From: Alloprevotella sp.
GTDB lineage: Bacteria; Bacteroidota; Bacteroidia; Bacteroidales; Bacteroidaceae
Assembly: GCA_017471505.1 (NCBI GenBank)
Contig: JAFUTC010000007.1
Location: 186,001 to 250,000, forward strand
Length of the DNA: 64,000 bases
Direction of reading: 5' to 3'
Shown: piece by piece, positions 8,329-17,626 of the stretch
Numbering within the stretch: position 1 is the stretch's first letter
Layout: every line of letters starts with the position of its first letter
Translations under genes and position numbers: made by a program
The notes under the pieces: model-generated
Databases searched by the model: none
Told to the model about the DNA's origin: nothing
What the model saw: only the letters and a program-made list of their open reading frames with translations

Positions 8329-9075
8329 ATGAAACTACTGGAAGGAAAAACCGCACTTATCACCGGCGCCGCCCGCGGCATCGGCAAGGCTATCGCCCTG
8401 CGTTTTGCCAGCGAAGGCGCTAATATCGCATTCACCGACCTCGTGATAAACGACGACGCCGAAGCCACCCGCAAAGAGGTGGAAGCATTGGGCGTGAAAT
8501 GCCAAGCATACGCCTCGAACGCCGCCCTGTTCGATGAGACCGAAAAGGTAGTCGAACAAATCAAGAATGACTTCGGACAGATTGACATCCTTGTGAACAA
8601 TGCCGGCATCACCAAGGACGGCCTGCTCCTGCGTATGACGGAGGCACAATGGGACGCCGTCCTGACAGTCAACCTTAAGAGCGCGTTCAACTTCTGCCAC
8701 GCCGTGGCTCCCATCATGATGCGCCAGCGCAAGGGCTCTATCATTAATATGGCCAGCGTAGTGGGCGTGCATGGCAACGCAGGGCAATGCAACTACGCCG
8801 CCTCGAAAGCCGGACTTATCGCACTTGCAAAAAGCATTGCCCAAGAGTTGGGTAGCCGCGGCATAAGGGCCAACGCCATTGCCCCAGGATTTATTGAAAC
8901 GGCAATGACGGCAGCGCTCCCCGACGATATACGAAAAGAATGGACCAACAAGATTCCGCTCCGCCGAGGCGGCAAACCGGAAGACATCGCCGATGTAGCC
9001 ACGTTCTTGGCCAGCGACATGAGTTCGTACATAAGCGGGCAGGTCATTCAGGTTGACGGCGGAATGAACATGTAG
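8329..9075 (+). CDS. fabG: 3-oxoacyl-[acyl-carrier-protein] reductase
   Basis: FabG reduces 3-oxoacyl-ACP with NADPH in type II fatty-acid elongation. The 248-residue protein is a classical short-chain dehydrogenase: TGAARGIGKA nucleotide loop (12-21), NNAG (90-93), and the catalytic Ser143, Tyr156 and Lys160 (YAASK). The C-terminus ending SGQVIQVDGGMNM is typical of FabG. A hairpin follows 24 bp after the stop. Some paralogues act on other substrates, but the match to housekeeping FabG is strong. Confidence 0.94.
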   Translation: MKLLEGKTALITGAARGIGKAIALRFASEGANIAFTDLVINDDAEATRKEVEALGVKCQAYASNAALFDETEKVVEQIKNDFGQIDILVNNAGITKDGLLLRMTEAQWDAVLTVNLKSAFNFCHAVAPIMMRQRKGSIINMASVVGVHGNAGQCNYAASKAGLIALAKSIAQELGSRGIRANAIAPGFIETAMTAALPDDIRKEWTNKIPLRRGGKPEDIADVATFLASDMSSYISGQVIQVDGGMNM

Positions 9076-9098
9076 CATTTTTCAGACAAAAACATAAG

Positions 9099-9138
9099 GA
9101 AGGTCTCTCCGAACAACAACATGGCAGAGACCTTCTTT
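9099..9138 (+). terminator. probable fabG terminator hairpin
   Basis: GAAGGTCTCT (9099-9108) pairs with AGAGACCTTC (9126-9135) across a 17-base loop, followed by a short T-rich tail. The large loop makes it weaker than the other terminators here. Confidence 0.55.
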
Positions 9139-9158
9139 ATACTCCCCATTGAAAAGGT

Positions 9159-9824
9159 ATGCACGTACTCTACCAAGACAATCATATCATCATAGTGGCC
9201 AAGGAAGTGGGCGAAATTGTGCAGGGCGACAAGACCGGCGACCGCACTCTTGCCGACGACGTAAAGGCCTACATAAAAAAGAAATATAACAAGCCGGGCG
9301 AAGTATATCTCGGCGTTCCGCACCGATTAGACCGCCCGGTCAGCGGCGTATGCCTGTTTGCCCGGACCAGTAAGGCGCTGACCCGGCTGAACGATATGTT
9401 CCGTAAAGGAAAAATAAGAAAAGTCTATCACGCCATTGTATGCAAGCACCCGGAGGCAGAAAGTGGCAAACTGACTAATTGGCTTGTCCGAAACGAAAAG
9501 CAAAACAAGTCGTACGCCTATCCTACGGAGCGACCGGACAGTAAGCGAGCCGAACTGTCGTATGAACTAATCGGACACAACGATCATTACTATCTGCTGG
9601 AAGTACTACTGCACACAGGCCGCCATCATCAAATCAGATGCCAACTTGCAAACATGGGATGCCCTATTAAAGGCGACCTGAAATACGGTGCCCCGCGCAG
9701 CAATCCCAATGGCGGCATCTGCCTGCACGCTCGCAGCATCGAATTCGAGCACCCAGTGTCGCACGACCATATTAAGGTAGAGGCGCCCTACCCTGACGAA
9801 TTTATTTGGAAGACTTTTAGTTGA
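9159..9824 (+). CDS. RluA-family pseudouridine synthase (no S4 domain)
   Basis: Converts specific uridines in rRNA or tRNA to pseudouridine. The 221-residue protein consists of the catalytic domain alone. The signature HRLDRPVSG carries the catalytic Asp58, and GRHHQIRCQLANMGCPIKGD is the conserved RNA-binding segment. It lacks the N-terminal S4 domain that the second synthase in this window (60109) has. Its 3' end overlaps the convergent DUF4296 gene by 8 bp. The exact target base cannot be deduced. Confidence 0.9.
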   Translation: MHVLYQDNHIIIVAKEVGEIVQGDKTGDRTLADDVKAYIKKKYNKPGEVYLGVPHRLDRPVSGVCLFARTSKALTRLNDMFRKGKIRKVYHAIVCKHPEAESGKLTNWLVRNEKQNKSYAYPTERPDSKRAELSYELIGHNDHYYLLEVLLHTGRHHQIRCQLANMGCPIKGDLKYGAPRSNPNGGICLHARSIEFEHPVSHDHIKVEAPYPDEFIWKTFS

Positions 9825-10701
9825 CGCGCTTCTTATCGGATGCGTCCCCAGGCGAGAGTTTTCCCTGCAAAAGACGGCGTTCGTCGCGCGAAGCCCTGCG
9901 CTCTGCGTCTTCCAGACTATCAGGATTTAATTCAGGTGCCGGAGACATTGGCAACACGTCGGTTCCCTTGACACGCAACAACGACATGTCCGACAAGACC
10001 ATCAGTCGTATCCGCTCGGAGAACGAGGTGTTCTGGAAAACGAATAGTTCGATCGTCTTGGGAGTATGTGGCAGCAGGCGGACATGTAATTCCTGCAAAC
10101 CTTCTGTATAATAGACTCGATTGAGAACCTGCGTGGTGTCGTTGGCATAAGTAATCTTTGCCACGGCATATACCTGACGCGATCCCTCGCGATAATGCCA
10201 CCGGAAATTGAAACGGAACAAGAGATTATCGCCTGCCTTTACCAGCGTGTCTGCATCAATCTTCTCAGAAAACAGATTATTGCGTCCAGCCACAAAAAGC
10301 AACGGCGACTCTTGAACCCATACTTGCGCCGTATCAGCACCGAACCCCTTGCCGGCCGTACTATTGCTCTTTTTTCCGCCCTTACCCAATCGCTCGTTCA
10401 GCGTCTTGTAGATGTTGGCAAGTTTATCGGAATGACGCGAATAGTATTCCATTGAGGCATCAAACTCCTCGGCCGTGATGCCATACTTATTGAACACAGC
10501 CTCGGTATAGTATTTCCGATAAAAAGCAATGCTGTCGTGCTTCAAATCTGCCATGGCGTGGGCCAGATGATAGTCGTAGAGCAAATTGCGCATCTTGCGC
10601 TCGCCGACAACTCCCTTCGACGACTTGTCGCCACAGGAGAACACGGCCAACAGCATAAGGCCACACATGAGGCCCGTTATGACACTACTTGCTTTCTTCA
10701 T
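9817..10701 (-). CDS. DUF4296 lipoprotein
   Basis: A 294-residue protein with a lipoprotein signal (LLAVFSC, lipidated Cys about residue 23). The N-terminal half (LLYDYHLAHAMADLKHDSIAFYRKYYTEAVFNKYG and following helices) matches the Bacteroidota DUF4296 family. The C-terminal half looks beta-rich and ends in a charged tail. Its start overlaps lspA by 17 bp, so it is translationally linked to the signal peptidase that would process lipoproteins like itself. This gene order with lspA, the DksA-like gene and ileS is typical of Bacteroidales. Function unknown. Confidence 0.82.
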   Translation of the reverse strand: MKKASSVITGLMCGLMLLAVFSCGDKSSKGVVGERKMRNLLYDYHLAHAMADLKHDSIAFYRKYYTEAVFNKYGITAEEFDASMEYYSRHSDKLANIYKTLNERLGKGGKKSNSTAGKGFGADTAQVWVQESPLLFVAGRNNLFSEKIDADTLVKAGDNLLFRFNFRWHYREGSRQVYAVAKITYANDTTQVLNRVYYTEGLQELHVRLLPHTPKTIELFVFQNTSFSERIRLMVLSDMSLLRVKGTDVLPMSPAPELNPDSLEDAERRASRDERRLLQGKLSPGDASDKKRVN

Positions 10702-11332
10702 CCGACGAAACGGCTTCGGGCTTGTTGCTGAAAATAAGTTTCGAGTAAAATAGCAGGATGATTATGGCTCCAGTCGTCACAGCGGCATCTGCCAAATTGA
10801 AAATGGCTCCGAAAAAAGTGCTTCCCCCTACTATCGGCATCCAAGTCGGCCATTCGAACAAAGGGAAGTAGAACATGTCGACCACACGTCCGTTGAAAAA
10901 CGATGCATATCCGTGGCCGAACTCAACAAACTGGGCCGGCTGGCTGGCTACATAGGCGGGCAGACTTTCCGTAAAGATCAATCCGTACAGGCAATTATCT
11001 ATCAGGTTGCCAATAGCACCGGCCACAATCAGCGCAATAGCAAAGACAAACCCCTTATTGGCCTTCCGCTGGACAAGTCGCCTCAGATAAATGCAGAAGA
11101 AGAAGATGGCGGCCAGTCGGAATATGGCAAGAATCCACGTCCCTACGAATTCCATGCCAAAGGCCATGCCGCTGTTCTCCGTAAACGAGATGTGGAACCA
11201 CGGCATAACCTCGATGCGCTCGAAAAGGAACATGTGTGTCTTGACCATAACCTTGATGGCCTGGTCAGCTATGAGAACGAGCAATATGAGCGCAATGGCC
11301 CACACTCCCGTAGAGCATTTCTTCAAACCCAT
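10685..11332 (-). CDS. lspA: lipoprotein signal peptidase (signal peptidase II)
   Basis: LspA cleaves the signal peptide of diacylglyceryl-modified prolipoproteins in the inner membrane. The 215-residue protein has four membrane segments and the family motifs TENSGMAFG (51-59), GNLIDN with catalytic Asp112, GRVVDM (149-154), and FNLADA with catalytic Asp182. The loop between about 117 and 140 is longer than in E. coli. It sits between the DksA-like gene and the DUF4296 lipoprotein on the minus strand. Confidence 0.94.
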   Translation of the reverse strand: MGLKKCSTGVWAIALILLVLIADQAIKVMVKTHMFLFERIEVMPWFHISFTENSGMAFGMEFVGTWILAIFRLAAIFFFCIYLRRLVQRKANKGFVFAIALIVAGAIGNLIDNCLYGLIFTESLPAYVASQPAQFVEFGHGYASFFNGRVVDMFYFPLFEWPTWMPIVGGSTFFGAIFNLADAAVTTGAIIILLFYSKLIFSNKPEAVSSDEESK

Positions 11333-11392
11333 TATGCGACTGCGTTACGTAACAATCTAATCAACAGACCCAACCATTGTGCCAGGCCGAAT

Positions 11393-11782
11393 CTAAAACT
11401 TACGCTTCTTTTCCAGGTTCTTTCCCTCAACCGTCGTAGTGGCGTGGGGCACTGCGCGTAGTCTTTCCTTCGGTATGAGTTTGCCGGTGACGCGGCAGAT
11501 ACCGTAAGTTTTATTTTCTATGCGTACAAGCGCTGCCTTCAATCCTTGTATGAACTTAAGTTGCCGTACCGCCATGTTGGTTAGTTCTTCCTTTGTCTGC
11601 ACAGCACTACCCTCCTCGAGCGTCTTATAAGTGGGCAGGGTATCATCAACATCGTTTGTGCCGCGATGCATAAGCACATTCATCATTTCGTCGTACTCGC
11701 GAGTTGCCAGGCTAAGCTTTTCTTCAATAATCTGACGGAATTCTGCCAATTCCTCGTCAGTGTATCTTTGTTTCTCTTCCAT
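11393..11782 (-). CDS. DksA/TraR-family protein lacking zinc ligands
   Basis: A 129-residue protein with the DksA layout: a helical hairpin (about 10-85) followed by the short C-terminal region YGICRVTGKLIPKERLRAVP. DksA binds in the RNA polymerase secondary channel and works with ppGpp. Of the four zinc cysteines of classical DksA only the one in GIC remains; the others are replaced (VTG, PHAT, VEGK). From memory, zinc-free versions are normal in Bacteroidota. It lies 15 bp after ileS, in the ileS-lspA operon. Its regulatory effect here is unknown. Confidence 0.85.
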   Translation of the reverse strand: MEEKQRYTDEELAEFRQIIEEKLSLATREYDEMMNVLMHRGTNDVDDTLPTYKTLEEGSAVQTKEELTNMAVRQLKFIQGLKAALVRIENKTYGICRVTGKLIPKERLRAVPHATTTVEGKNLEKKRKF

Positions 11783-11797
11783 ACAAAATGATTGTGT

Positions 11798-14700
11798 TTA
11801 GATTTTTACAATTTGGATATTCGTTTTGATTTCGTCGTGCTCGAACGGCTCGCCGTCGCATAGTTCTGTCGACACCGAGATGCTGTCGGCCAAAACCTGA
11901 GCAGCCACATATTGTCCGAACTCATTAATCACTTCGTCCACCAGATTATGCTTTCCGATGGTTACCATGATGTGGTCGGTGATCTCAAAGTCGTGTTCTT
12001 TACGATAAGTTTGTATTTTCTTGATAAGTTCGCGGGCCACGCCTTCGCGATAGAGTTCCGGAGAAACCGTAAGGTCGAGCGCGACGGTCAAAATACCTTC
12101 GTTGGCTACAGTCCAGCCCGGCAGGTCTTTTGTAATGATTTCCACATCGGCAAGTTCTATCTGAGCGTCCTGTCCGTCTATGGTGAGGGTCAGCAAACCC
12201 GTGCTTTCGAGTTCGGCCACCTGTTCTTGCGACAGATTGGTCACGGCTGCGGCCACAGATTTCATTTGTTTGCCGAACTTCTTGCCCATTACGCGGAAAT
12301 TGCACTTTACTTCCTTCTTAAGCAACGAGCTGTCGGCGAAACTCAACTCTTTTACGTTCACCTCGTCCAGTATTAACTGTTTGACGGCAAGGATGGCGCG
12401 ACGGGTTTCTTCGTCGGAGATGGGAAGTGTAATATTCTGCAGCGGCTGACGAACGATGATGTGTTCCTTCTTACGGAGGGACAGAACCATCGAAGTAATC
12501 TTCTGGGCAAGTTCCATCTGTTTTTCGAGTGTGGCATTAATCTGGCTATTGTCAACCTTAGGGAATGAAGCCAGATGTACGCTCTTCGGTGCGTCGGTAT
12601 TATCGCCCATCAAGTCGCGATAGAGTTCGTCGGCATAGAACGGGGCAAACGGGGCCACAAGTTTGCTTAATGCCAGCAGGCAAGTATAGAGTGTCTGGTA
12701 GGCACTGAGTTTGTCGGCGGTGAGACTACCAGCCCAGAAACGTTTACGGTTCAGTCGGACGTACCAATTAGACAGGTTGTCGTTTACAAAGAGCTGTATG
12801 TCGCGAGCAGCCTTGGTCGGCTCGTAATCGTCCATGTTCTCGGTCACCCGGCTTATGAGGCTGTTCAGTTCCGATAGGATCCAGCGGTCAATCTCAGGCC
12901 GTTCGGCAAAGGGCACCTGTTCCATCGACGGATTGAAGCCATCTACGTTGGCATACATGGCGAAGAACGAATAGACCTGATAGAGTTTTCCGAAGAAAGT
13001 ACGGCTCACTTCTTTCACGCCATCTTCGTCGAACTTCAGATTGTCCCACGGAGCAGAATTTGTAATCATGAACCAGCGCAACGGGTCAGAGCCATATTTC
13101 TGTATCACGCCGAAAGGCTCCACGGCATTACCCAGATGCTTCGACATCTTATTTCCGTTCTTGTCGAGCACAAGTCCGTTCGACACTACGTTCTTGAAAG
13201 CGACGCTGTCGAATATCATCGTGGCGATTGCATGCAGGGTAAAGAACCATCCGCGAGTCTGGTCGACGCCTTCGGCAATGAAATCGGCGGGGAACAAGGT
13301 ACCGTTTTCAAATCCCTCTGCGTTTTCGAACGGGAAGTGGGCCTGAGCATACGGCATCGCACCGCTGTCAAACCATACGTCTATCAAGTCGGGCTCGCGG
13401 TGCAGTGGTTTGCCCGTGGCCGATACGAGTACGATTCGGTCCACATACGGGCGGTGCAAATCGACCTTTGCATAATTCTCCTTGCTATAGTCTCCGGGAA
13501 CAAATCCGGCATCTTTCAACGGATTGCTTTCCATCAATCCGGCCGCCACACTCTTCTCTATCTCGGCATAAAGATCGGCCAGGCTGCCTATGCAGATTTC
13601 CTCACCGTCGTCATTACGCCAGATGGGCAGCGGAGTACCCCAGAAACGGCTGCGACTGAGGTTCCAGTCGTTCAGATTCTCCAACCATTTTCCAAAACGG
13701 CCCGAGCCCGTCGATTCCGGTTTCCACTTGATGGTTTTGTTTAGTTCGTACATCCGTTCCTTAAGGGCTGTGCTGCGGATGAACCACGAGTCGAGCGGAT
13801 AGTAAAGCACCGGCTTGTCCGTGCGCCAGCAATGCGGATACGAGTGTATGTGCTTCTGCGTTTGCAGCAACTTGCCTTCCGACCGCAGTTGCATACAGAT
13901 GCGGAGGTCAAGTGATTCGTCGCTGTCGGACAGACTTTCGTCGTAGGCGTTCTTCACATAGCAGCCGGCGTAAGGTTTGTAGGCTTCCACATCCACGTGT
14001 TCCCTGACGAAATCTGCGTCGAGGTCTTCCAGTCGATAGAAGCGTCCTTGCAAATCGACCATCGGGCCATCTTTCCCCTTTTGGGTAACCACCAAAAGGC
14101 CAGGCACGCCGGCTTTCTTCGCTACGAAAGCGTCGTCGGCACCAAAGGTCGGAGCGATGTGCACTATGCCCGTGCCGTCGTCGGTAGTGACATAGTCGCC
14201 GAGGATTACGCGGAAAGCATCACCCGAGTCTTTTGGTGTCATGTACGACAGCAGTTGCTCGTAGTGAAGACCTTCGAGTTGGCTGCCAACCCAGTGCGCC
14301 GTCAGGCGATAAGGTTTGGGGGCATCGGCCTGAGTGGCATCGTAGGCATTAAGTTCGTCGAGCGTCTCGACGCGTGCCCACTTCTTGTTGCCGAAATAGG
14401 CGGCCACGCAACTTTCTGCCATCACGATGGACAGTTTCTCGTTCGAATAGGGATTGAACGTTTGCACACAGACGTAGTCAATCTTTCCGCCCACACAGAG
14501 TGCCGTGTTTGAGGGCAGGGTCCAGGGCGTAGTGGTCCAGGCGGCTATGCAGGCCGTTCCCCACTCCGTCATCTCGGGCAAGGTCTCGGTCAGACGAAAC
14601 AGCACCGTAGCCGTGAGGTCTTTCACGTCGCGGTAGCAGCCCGGCAGGTTAAGTTCGTGGCTCGACAGTCCCGTGCCGGCGGCCGGCGAGTACGGCTGAA

Positions 14701-15232
14701 TGGTATAGCCCTTGTAGAGATAGCCCTTTTCGTATAGTTTGTGGAGCAGCCACCATAGGGTCTCCATGTACGGAGTCTCGTAAGTGATGTAGGGGTGGTC
14801 CATATCGGCCCAGTAGCCCATCTGAAGAGTCAGGTCCTCCCACTCACGCGTATATTTCATAACGTTCTTGCGGCAGTGGGCATTATAATCCTCTATCGAA
14901 ATCTTACTGCCGATGTCCACCTTTGTGATGCCCAGCTCGGCCTCTACACCCAGTTCCACAGGCAAGCCATGCGTGTCCCAGCCAGCCTTTCTTTCCACGT
15001 GGAAACCCTGCATAGTCTTGTAGCGGCAAAAGAGGTCCTTAATCGTGCGAGCCAGCACGTGGTGGATACCAGGGTGGCCGTTGGCCGAAGGAGGTCCGTC
15101 GTAGAAGACATACGTGGGGTGTCCCTCGCTTGCCTTGAGGCTCTCTTCGAACAGACGCTCAGATTGCCATTTCGCAAGCACTTCCTGGTTGACCTTATAA
15201 AGGTCCTGACTGTTATGCTCGTTAAACTTCAT
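11798..15232 (-). CDS. ileS: isoleucyl-tRNA synthetase
   Basis: Class I synthetase charging tRNA-Ile, 1144 residues. I start it at the ATG at 15232 (MKFNEHNSQDLYKVNQEVL); the open frame continues upstream only through promoter and repeat DNA. The HIGH-type motif is PSANGHPGIHHVLAR, and the KMSKS motif is KMSKHLGNAV. The editing domain lies between them. Its C-terminal part carries the domain typical of the eukaryote-like (IleS2) type found in Bacteroidota. It heads the ileS - DksA-like - lspA - DUF4296 operon. Confidence 0.95.
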   Translation of the reverse strand: MKFNEHNSQDLYKVNQEVLAKWQSERLFEESLKASEGHPTYVFYDGPPSANGHPGIHHVLARTIKDLFCRYKTMQGFHVERKAGWDTHGLPVELGVEAELGITKVDIGSKISIEDYNAHCRKNVMKYTREWEDLTLQMGYWADMDHPYITYETPYMETLWWLLHKLYEKGYLYKGYTIQPYSPAAGTGLSSHELNLPGCYRDVKDLTATVLFRLTETLPEMTEWGTACIAAWTTTPWTLPSNTALCVGGKIDYVCVQTFNPYSNEKLSIVMAESCVAAYFGNKKWARVETLDELNAYDATQADAPKPYRLTAHWVGSQLEGLHYEQLLSYMTPKDSGDAFRVILGDYVTTDDGTGIVHIAPTFGADDAFVAKKAGVPGLLVVTQKGKDGPMVDLQGRFYRLEDLDADFVREHVDVEAYKPYAGCYVKNAYDESLSDSDESLDLRICMQLRSEGKLLQTQKHIHSYPHCWRTDKPVLYYPLDSWFIRSTALKERMYELNKTIKWKPESTGSGRFGKWLENLNDWNLSRSRFWGTPLPIWRNDDGEEICIGSLADLYAEIEKSVAAGLMESNPLKDAGFVPGDYSKENYAKVDLHRPYVDRIVLVSATGKPLHREPDLIDVWFDSGAMPYAQAHFPFENAEGFENGTLFPADFIAEGVDQTRGWFFTLHAIATMIFDSVAFKNVVSNGLVLDKNGNKMSKHLGNAVEPFGVIQKYGSDPLRWFMITNSAPWDNLKFDEDGVKEVSRTFFGKLYQVYSFFAMYANVDGFNPSMEQVPFAERPEIDRWILSELNSLISRVTENMDDYEPTKAARDIQLFVNDNLSNWYVRLNRKRFWAGSLTADKLSAYQTLYTCLLALSKLVAPFAPFYADELYRDLMGDNTDAPKSVHLASFPKVDNSQINATLEKQMELAQKITSMVLSLRKKEHIIVRQPLQNITLPISDEETRRAILAVKQLILDEVNVKELSFADSSLLKKEVKCNFRVMGKKFGKQMKSVAAAVTNLSQEQVAELESTGLLTLTIDGQDAQIELADVEIITKDLPGWTVANEGILTVALDLTVSPELYREGVARELIKKIQTYRKEHDFEITDHIMVTIGKHNLVDEVINEFGQYVAAQVLADSISVSTELCDGEPFEHDEIKTNIQIVKI

Positions 15233-15273
15233 CGCAGAATAATCAATTTTACTATAATTATATATTGAGTGCG

Positions 15274-15281
15274 CAAAGATA
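15274..15281 (-). promoter_or_regulatory. -7 element for ileS
   Basis: TATCTTTG on the minus strand matches TAnnTTTG, 41 bp before the ileS ATG. A TTGG about 21 bp further upstream may be the -33 element. Confidence 0.55.
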
Positions 15282-15318
15282 ATTCTTTTTTGTCGAAGAG
15301 AACCAATCGAGCATAAAA

Positions 15319-15417
15319 ACTCTATAATATAATTTTCCATTCCAAACCTTGGAATGTGCATTTCAGGGCTTGAAACGCGCATTTCAAGCCCTGAAACGGA
15401 ACCGGCCATACTGAAAC
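15319..15417. repeat. 99-bp module of five phased palindromes (AT-GC-GC-GC-AT type)
   Basis: Units at 15319-15333, 15340-15354, 15361-15375, 15382-15396 and 15403-15417, with 6-bp spacers TTTCCA, TGTGCA, CGCGCA and CGGAAC. The first GC unit, TTCCAAACCTTGGAA, is a near-perfect palindrome. The left outer unit is AT-type (ACTCTATAATATAAT) and the right one is decayed (CGGCCATACTGAAAC). It lies between the divergent promoters of ileS and the LysE-type gene. Confidence 0.88.
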
Positions 15418-15472
15418 GGGCCGTTTTCGCTAATTTATCGGCAATTTATACAGACATTTGCCAAAAAATGTG

Positions 15473-15480
15473 TACCTTCG
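15473..15480 (+). promoter_or_regulatory. -7 element for the LysE-type gene
   Basis: TACCTTCG is one base off TAnnTTTG. It ends only 9 bp before the ATG at 15490, so the transcript would have almost no leader. Confidence 0.4.
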
Positions 15481-15489
15481 CAGTCAATT

Positions 15490-16161
15490 ATGGACATTTG
15501 GGTCGGTTTTACAAGCACTTTACTCCTGCTACTAAAGGGATTTGTCATCGGCATAATTGTTTCTGCGCCGATGGGTCCGACGGGCATCTTGTGCATACAG
15601 CGCACCATGCGAAAAGGACGGCAGTATGGCATCGTTACTGGTGCCGGAGCCGCGCTTAGCGACTTGTTCTACGCGCTCATCACCGGCCTCGGCATGTTTT
15701 CGCTTGTCGGATTTATCGAAGACAAGTCCATATTGTTCTGGCTCAAACTCATAGGCAGCGTCATGCTATTCATTTTCGGCATCTGGACCTTGCGTTCCGA
15801 CCCGAGGAAGTTCATGCGCAACGACAACGAGAACAAACCAAAGGGCACCCTGCTCCAGAACTTCGTCACGTCCTTTCTCGTGACCCTGTCCAACCCACTT
15901 ATCATCTTCCTGTTTATTGCCCTGTTCAACATGCTCACTTTTGTGGTGCCGGAGAACATATTCGGCATGCTGGTCGGATATGCGGCCATCGTGGCAGGTG
16001 CCATGATGTGGTGGTATGGGCTTACGTATGTGCTCACACGCGCTAAGCAAAACTTTGGGCTGCACGGCATCCATCGCTTCAACCAAGCCATTGGCGTGGT
16101 CGTCATCACTATTTCCATCTGCTACGCCATTATGACAGTATTCCACTTGTCTTTCTACTAA
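15490..16161 (+). CDS. LysE-family exporter
   Basis: A 223-residue inner-membrane protein with about six hydrophobic helices. The N-terminal GIIVSAPMGPTGILCIQRTMRKG segment is the LysE/RhtB signature, followed by GAGAALSDLFYALITGLGM. Family members export amino acids or related metabolites; the substrate is not readable from sequence. DUF4924 and rfbD follow on the same strand with short gaps, so co-transcription is likely. The ATG at 15490 is preferred because the hydrophobic N-terminus begins there. Confidence 0.85.
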   Translation: MDIWVGFTSTLLLLLKGFVIGIIVSAPMGPTGILCIQRTMRKGRQYGIVTGAGAALSDLFYALITGLGMFSLVGFIEDKSILFWLKLIGSVMLFIFGIWTLRSDPRKFMRNDNENKPKGTLLQNFVTSFLVTLSNPLIIFLFIALFNMLTFVVPENIFGMLVGYAAIVAGAMMWWYGLTYVLTRAKQNFGLHGIHRFNQAIGVVVITISICYAIMTVFHLSFY

Positions 16162-16172
16162 CTGGGTAGCAA

Positions 16173-16715
16173 ATGATAATCGCCGACAAACTCCGCACAA
16201 CCAACCGAGCCGAATATGTGCTCTACATGTGGCAGATAGAAGACATGCTGCGCTCCTATCACTGCGACATTGAACACGTTCGCCACGACTACCTGGTCCG
16301 TTTCACGCTTCCCGACGACAAGCGCGCCGAAATGGAACAGTGGTATGCCGACTTGTGCCGTATGATGAAGGAAGAAGGAGTGGCTCAGACCGGCCACCTG
16401 CAAATCAACAAAAACGCCGTGCAGGAACTTTCCGAACTGCACCACAGTCTGCTCCGCTCGTCCAACTTCCCCTACTATCAGCAACTTTATTATAAGGTGC
16501 TGCCCTATATCGTAGAGGTGCGAGCCAAAGGTGCCGACAAATCGTCCGACGAGACCGAAAATATGTTCGAAGTACTCTACGGACTGATGCTCCTGCGCCT
16601 TCAGGGCAAAGAAGTATCGGCCGAGACCCTTGCCGCCTCGAAAGACATCGCCACACTATTGGGCCAACTTTCCGACTACTATTTCAAGAACAAAGCAGGC
16701 GAACTCGAACTCTGA
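16173..16715 (+). CDS. DUF4924 family protein
   Basis: A 180-residue, largely helical cytoplasmic protein without signal peptide or membrane segments. It matches the Bacteroidota family DUF4924 (N-terminus MIIADKLRTTNRAEYVLYMW; conserved middle SELHHSLLRSSNFPYYQQLY). No catalytic motif is evident. It begins 11 bp after the LysE-type gene, and rfbD begins 37 bp later; this order with prfC recurs in Bacteroidales, to my knowledge. Function unknown. Confidence 0.78.
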   Translation: MIIADKLRTTNRAEYVLYMWQIEDMLRSYHCDIEHVRHDYLVRFTLPDDKRAEMEQWYADLCRMMKEEGVAQTGHLQINKNAVQELSELHHSLLRSSNFPYYQQLYYKVLPYIVEVRAKGADKSSDETENMFEVLYGLMLLRLQGKEVSAETLAASKDIATLLGQLSDYYFKNKAGELEL

Positions 16716-16752
16716 CGAGCCACCTGACGACATAATCCCCTATCGCTCCACC

Positions 16753-17610
16753 ATGAACATACTTATCACTGGTTGCCAAGGCCAACTGGGCAGCGAACTG
16801 AAGGCACTTGCCACCCCATCGGACTTTTGCCGGTATTTTTTTACCGACATAAACGAACTCGACATCACGGATGCGCGTGCAGTGAACCAATTTGTGCAGG
16901 AAAACCAAATTGACGTCGTCGTCAACTGCGCAGCCTACACGGCTGTAGATAAAGCAGAAAGCGACCTGGGACTATGCGAGCGGCTCAATGCCATAGCCCC
17001 GCAGTATCTTGCCGAGGCTATCGAAAAAAGAGGCGGCACATTGGTGCACGTCTCGACGGACTACGTGTTCGACGGAAAAGGCTTCCAGCCCTACAAGGAG
17101 GATGCGCCGACCAATCCGCTTACGGTCTACGGCCGCACCAAACTGGAGGGAGAGCGCAAGGCCATGCAAGCCTGCAAAAGGACGGTTGTCGTGCGCACCG
17201 CATGGCTCTACAGCACCTACGGAAACAACTTTGTGCAGACCATCCTTAGGCTGGCGCATGAAAAGGAAGTGCTCGGCGTCGTCGCCGACCAGATAGGAAC
17301 GCCCACCTACGCCCGCGACCTGGCTCGCACCATCCTGCAGATTATTGCCAAAGGCATACGACCCGGCATCTTCCACTTCACGAACGAAGGCACCTGCAGT
17401 TGGTACGACTTCGCCTATGCCATCGTCCGATTTGCCGGCATCGACCGCTGCCAAATCAAGCCGCTGCTCACGGCCAACTATCCCACACCGGCCCAGCGAC
17501 CACACTATTCGGTGCTCGACAAGACAAAGATTAAGGAAGTCTATGGCATCGACATAGCCCACTGGACAGAAAGCCTGAAAGACTGCCTGAACCGCCTGCA
17601 AAACAACTAA
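16753..17610 (+). CDS. rfbD: dTDP-4-dehydrorhamnose reductase
   Basis: RfbD (RmlD) makes dTDP-L-rhamnose with NAD(P)H, the last step of the rhamnose donor pathway. I start it at the ATG at 16753, directly before the Rossmann loop [10 protein letters not shown]. Other family features are [24 protein letters not shown], the catalytic YGRTKLEGE, and the C-terminal [14 protein letters not shown]. Its 285 residues are normal for the family. No rfbABC genes are nearby. It precedes prfC by 16 bp. Confidence 0.92.
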   Translation: MNILITGCQGQLGSELKALATPSDFCRYFFTDINELDITDARAVNQFVQENQIDVVVNCAAYTAVDKAESDLGLCERLNAIAPQYLAEAIEKRGGTLVHVSTDYVFDGKGFQPYKEDAPTNPLTVYGRTKLEGERKAMQACKRTVVVRTAWLYSTYGNNFVQTILRLAHEKEVLGVVADQIGTPTYARDLARTILQIIAKGIRPGIFHFTNEGTCSWYDFAYAIVRFAGIDRCQIKPLLTANYPTPAQRPHYSVLDKTKIKEVYGIDIAHWTESLKDCLNRLQNN

Positions 17611-17626
17611 ACCAACCGACAGACCA

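Noticed and set aside
15233..15409. N-terminal extension of ileS through the repeat module, and other reading frames with 7-residue repeats across the modules
   Set aside because: The 21-bp pitch keeps frames open by chance and gives 7-residue repeats in several frames; the conserved IleS N-terminus starts at 15232, behind a promoter.
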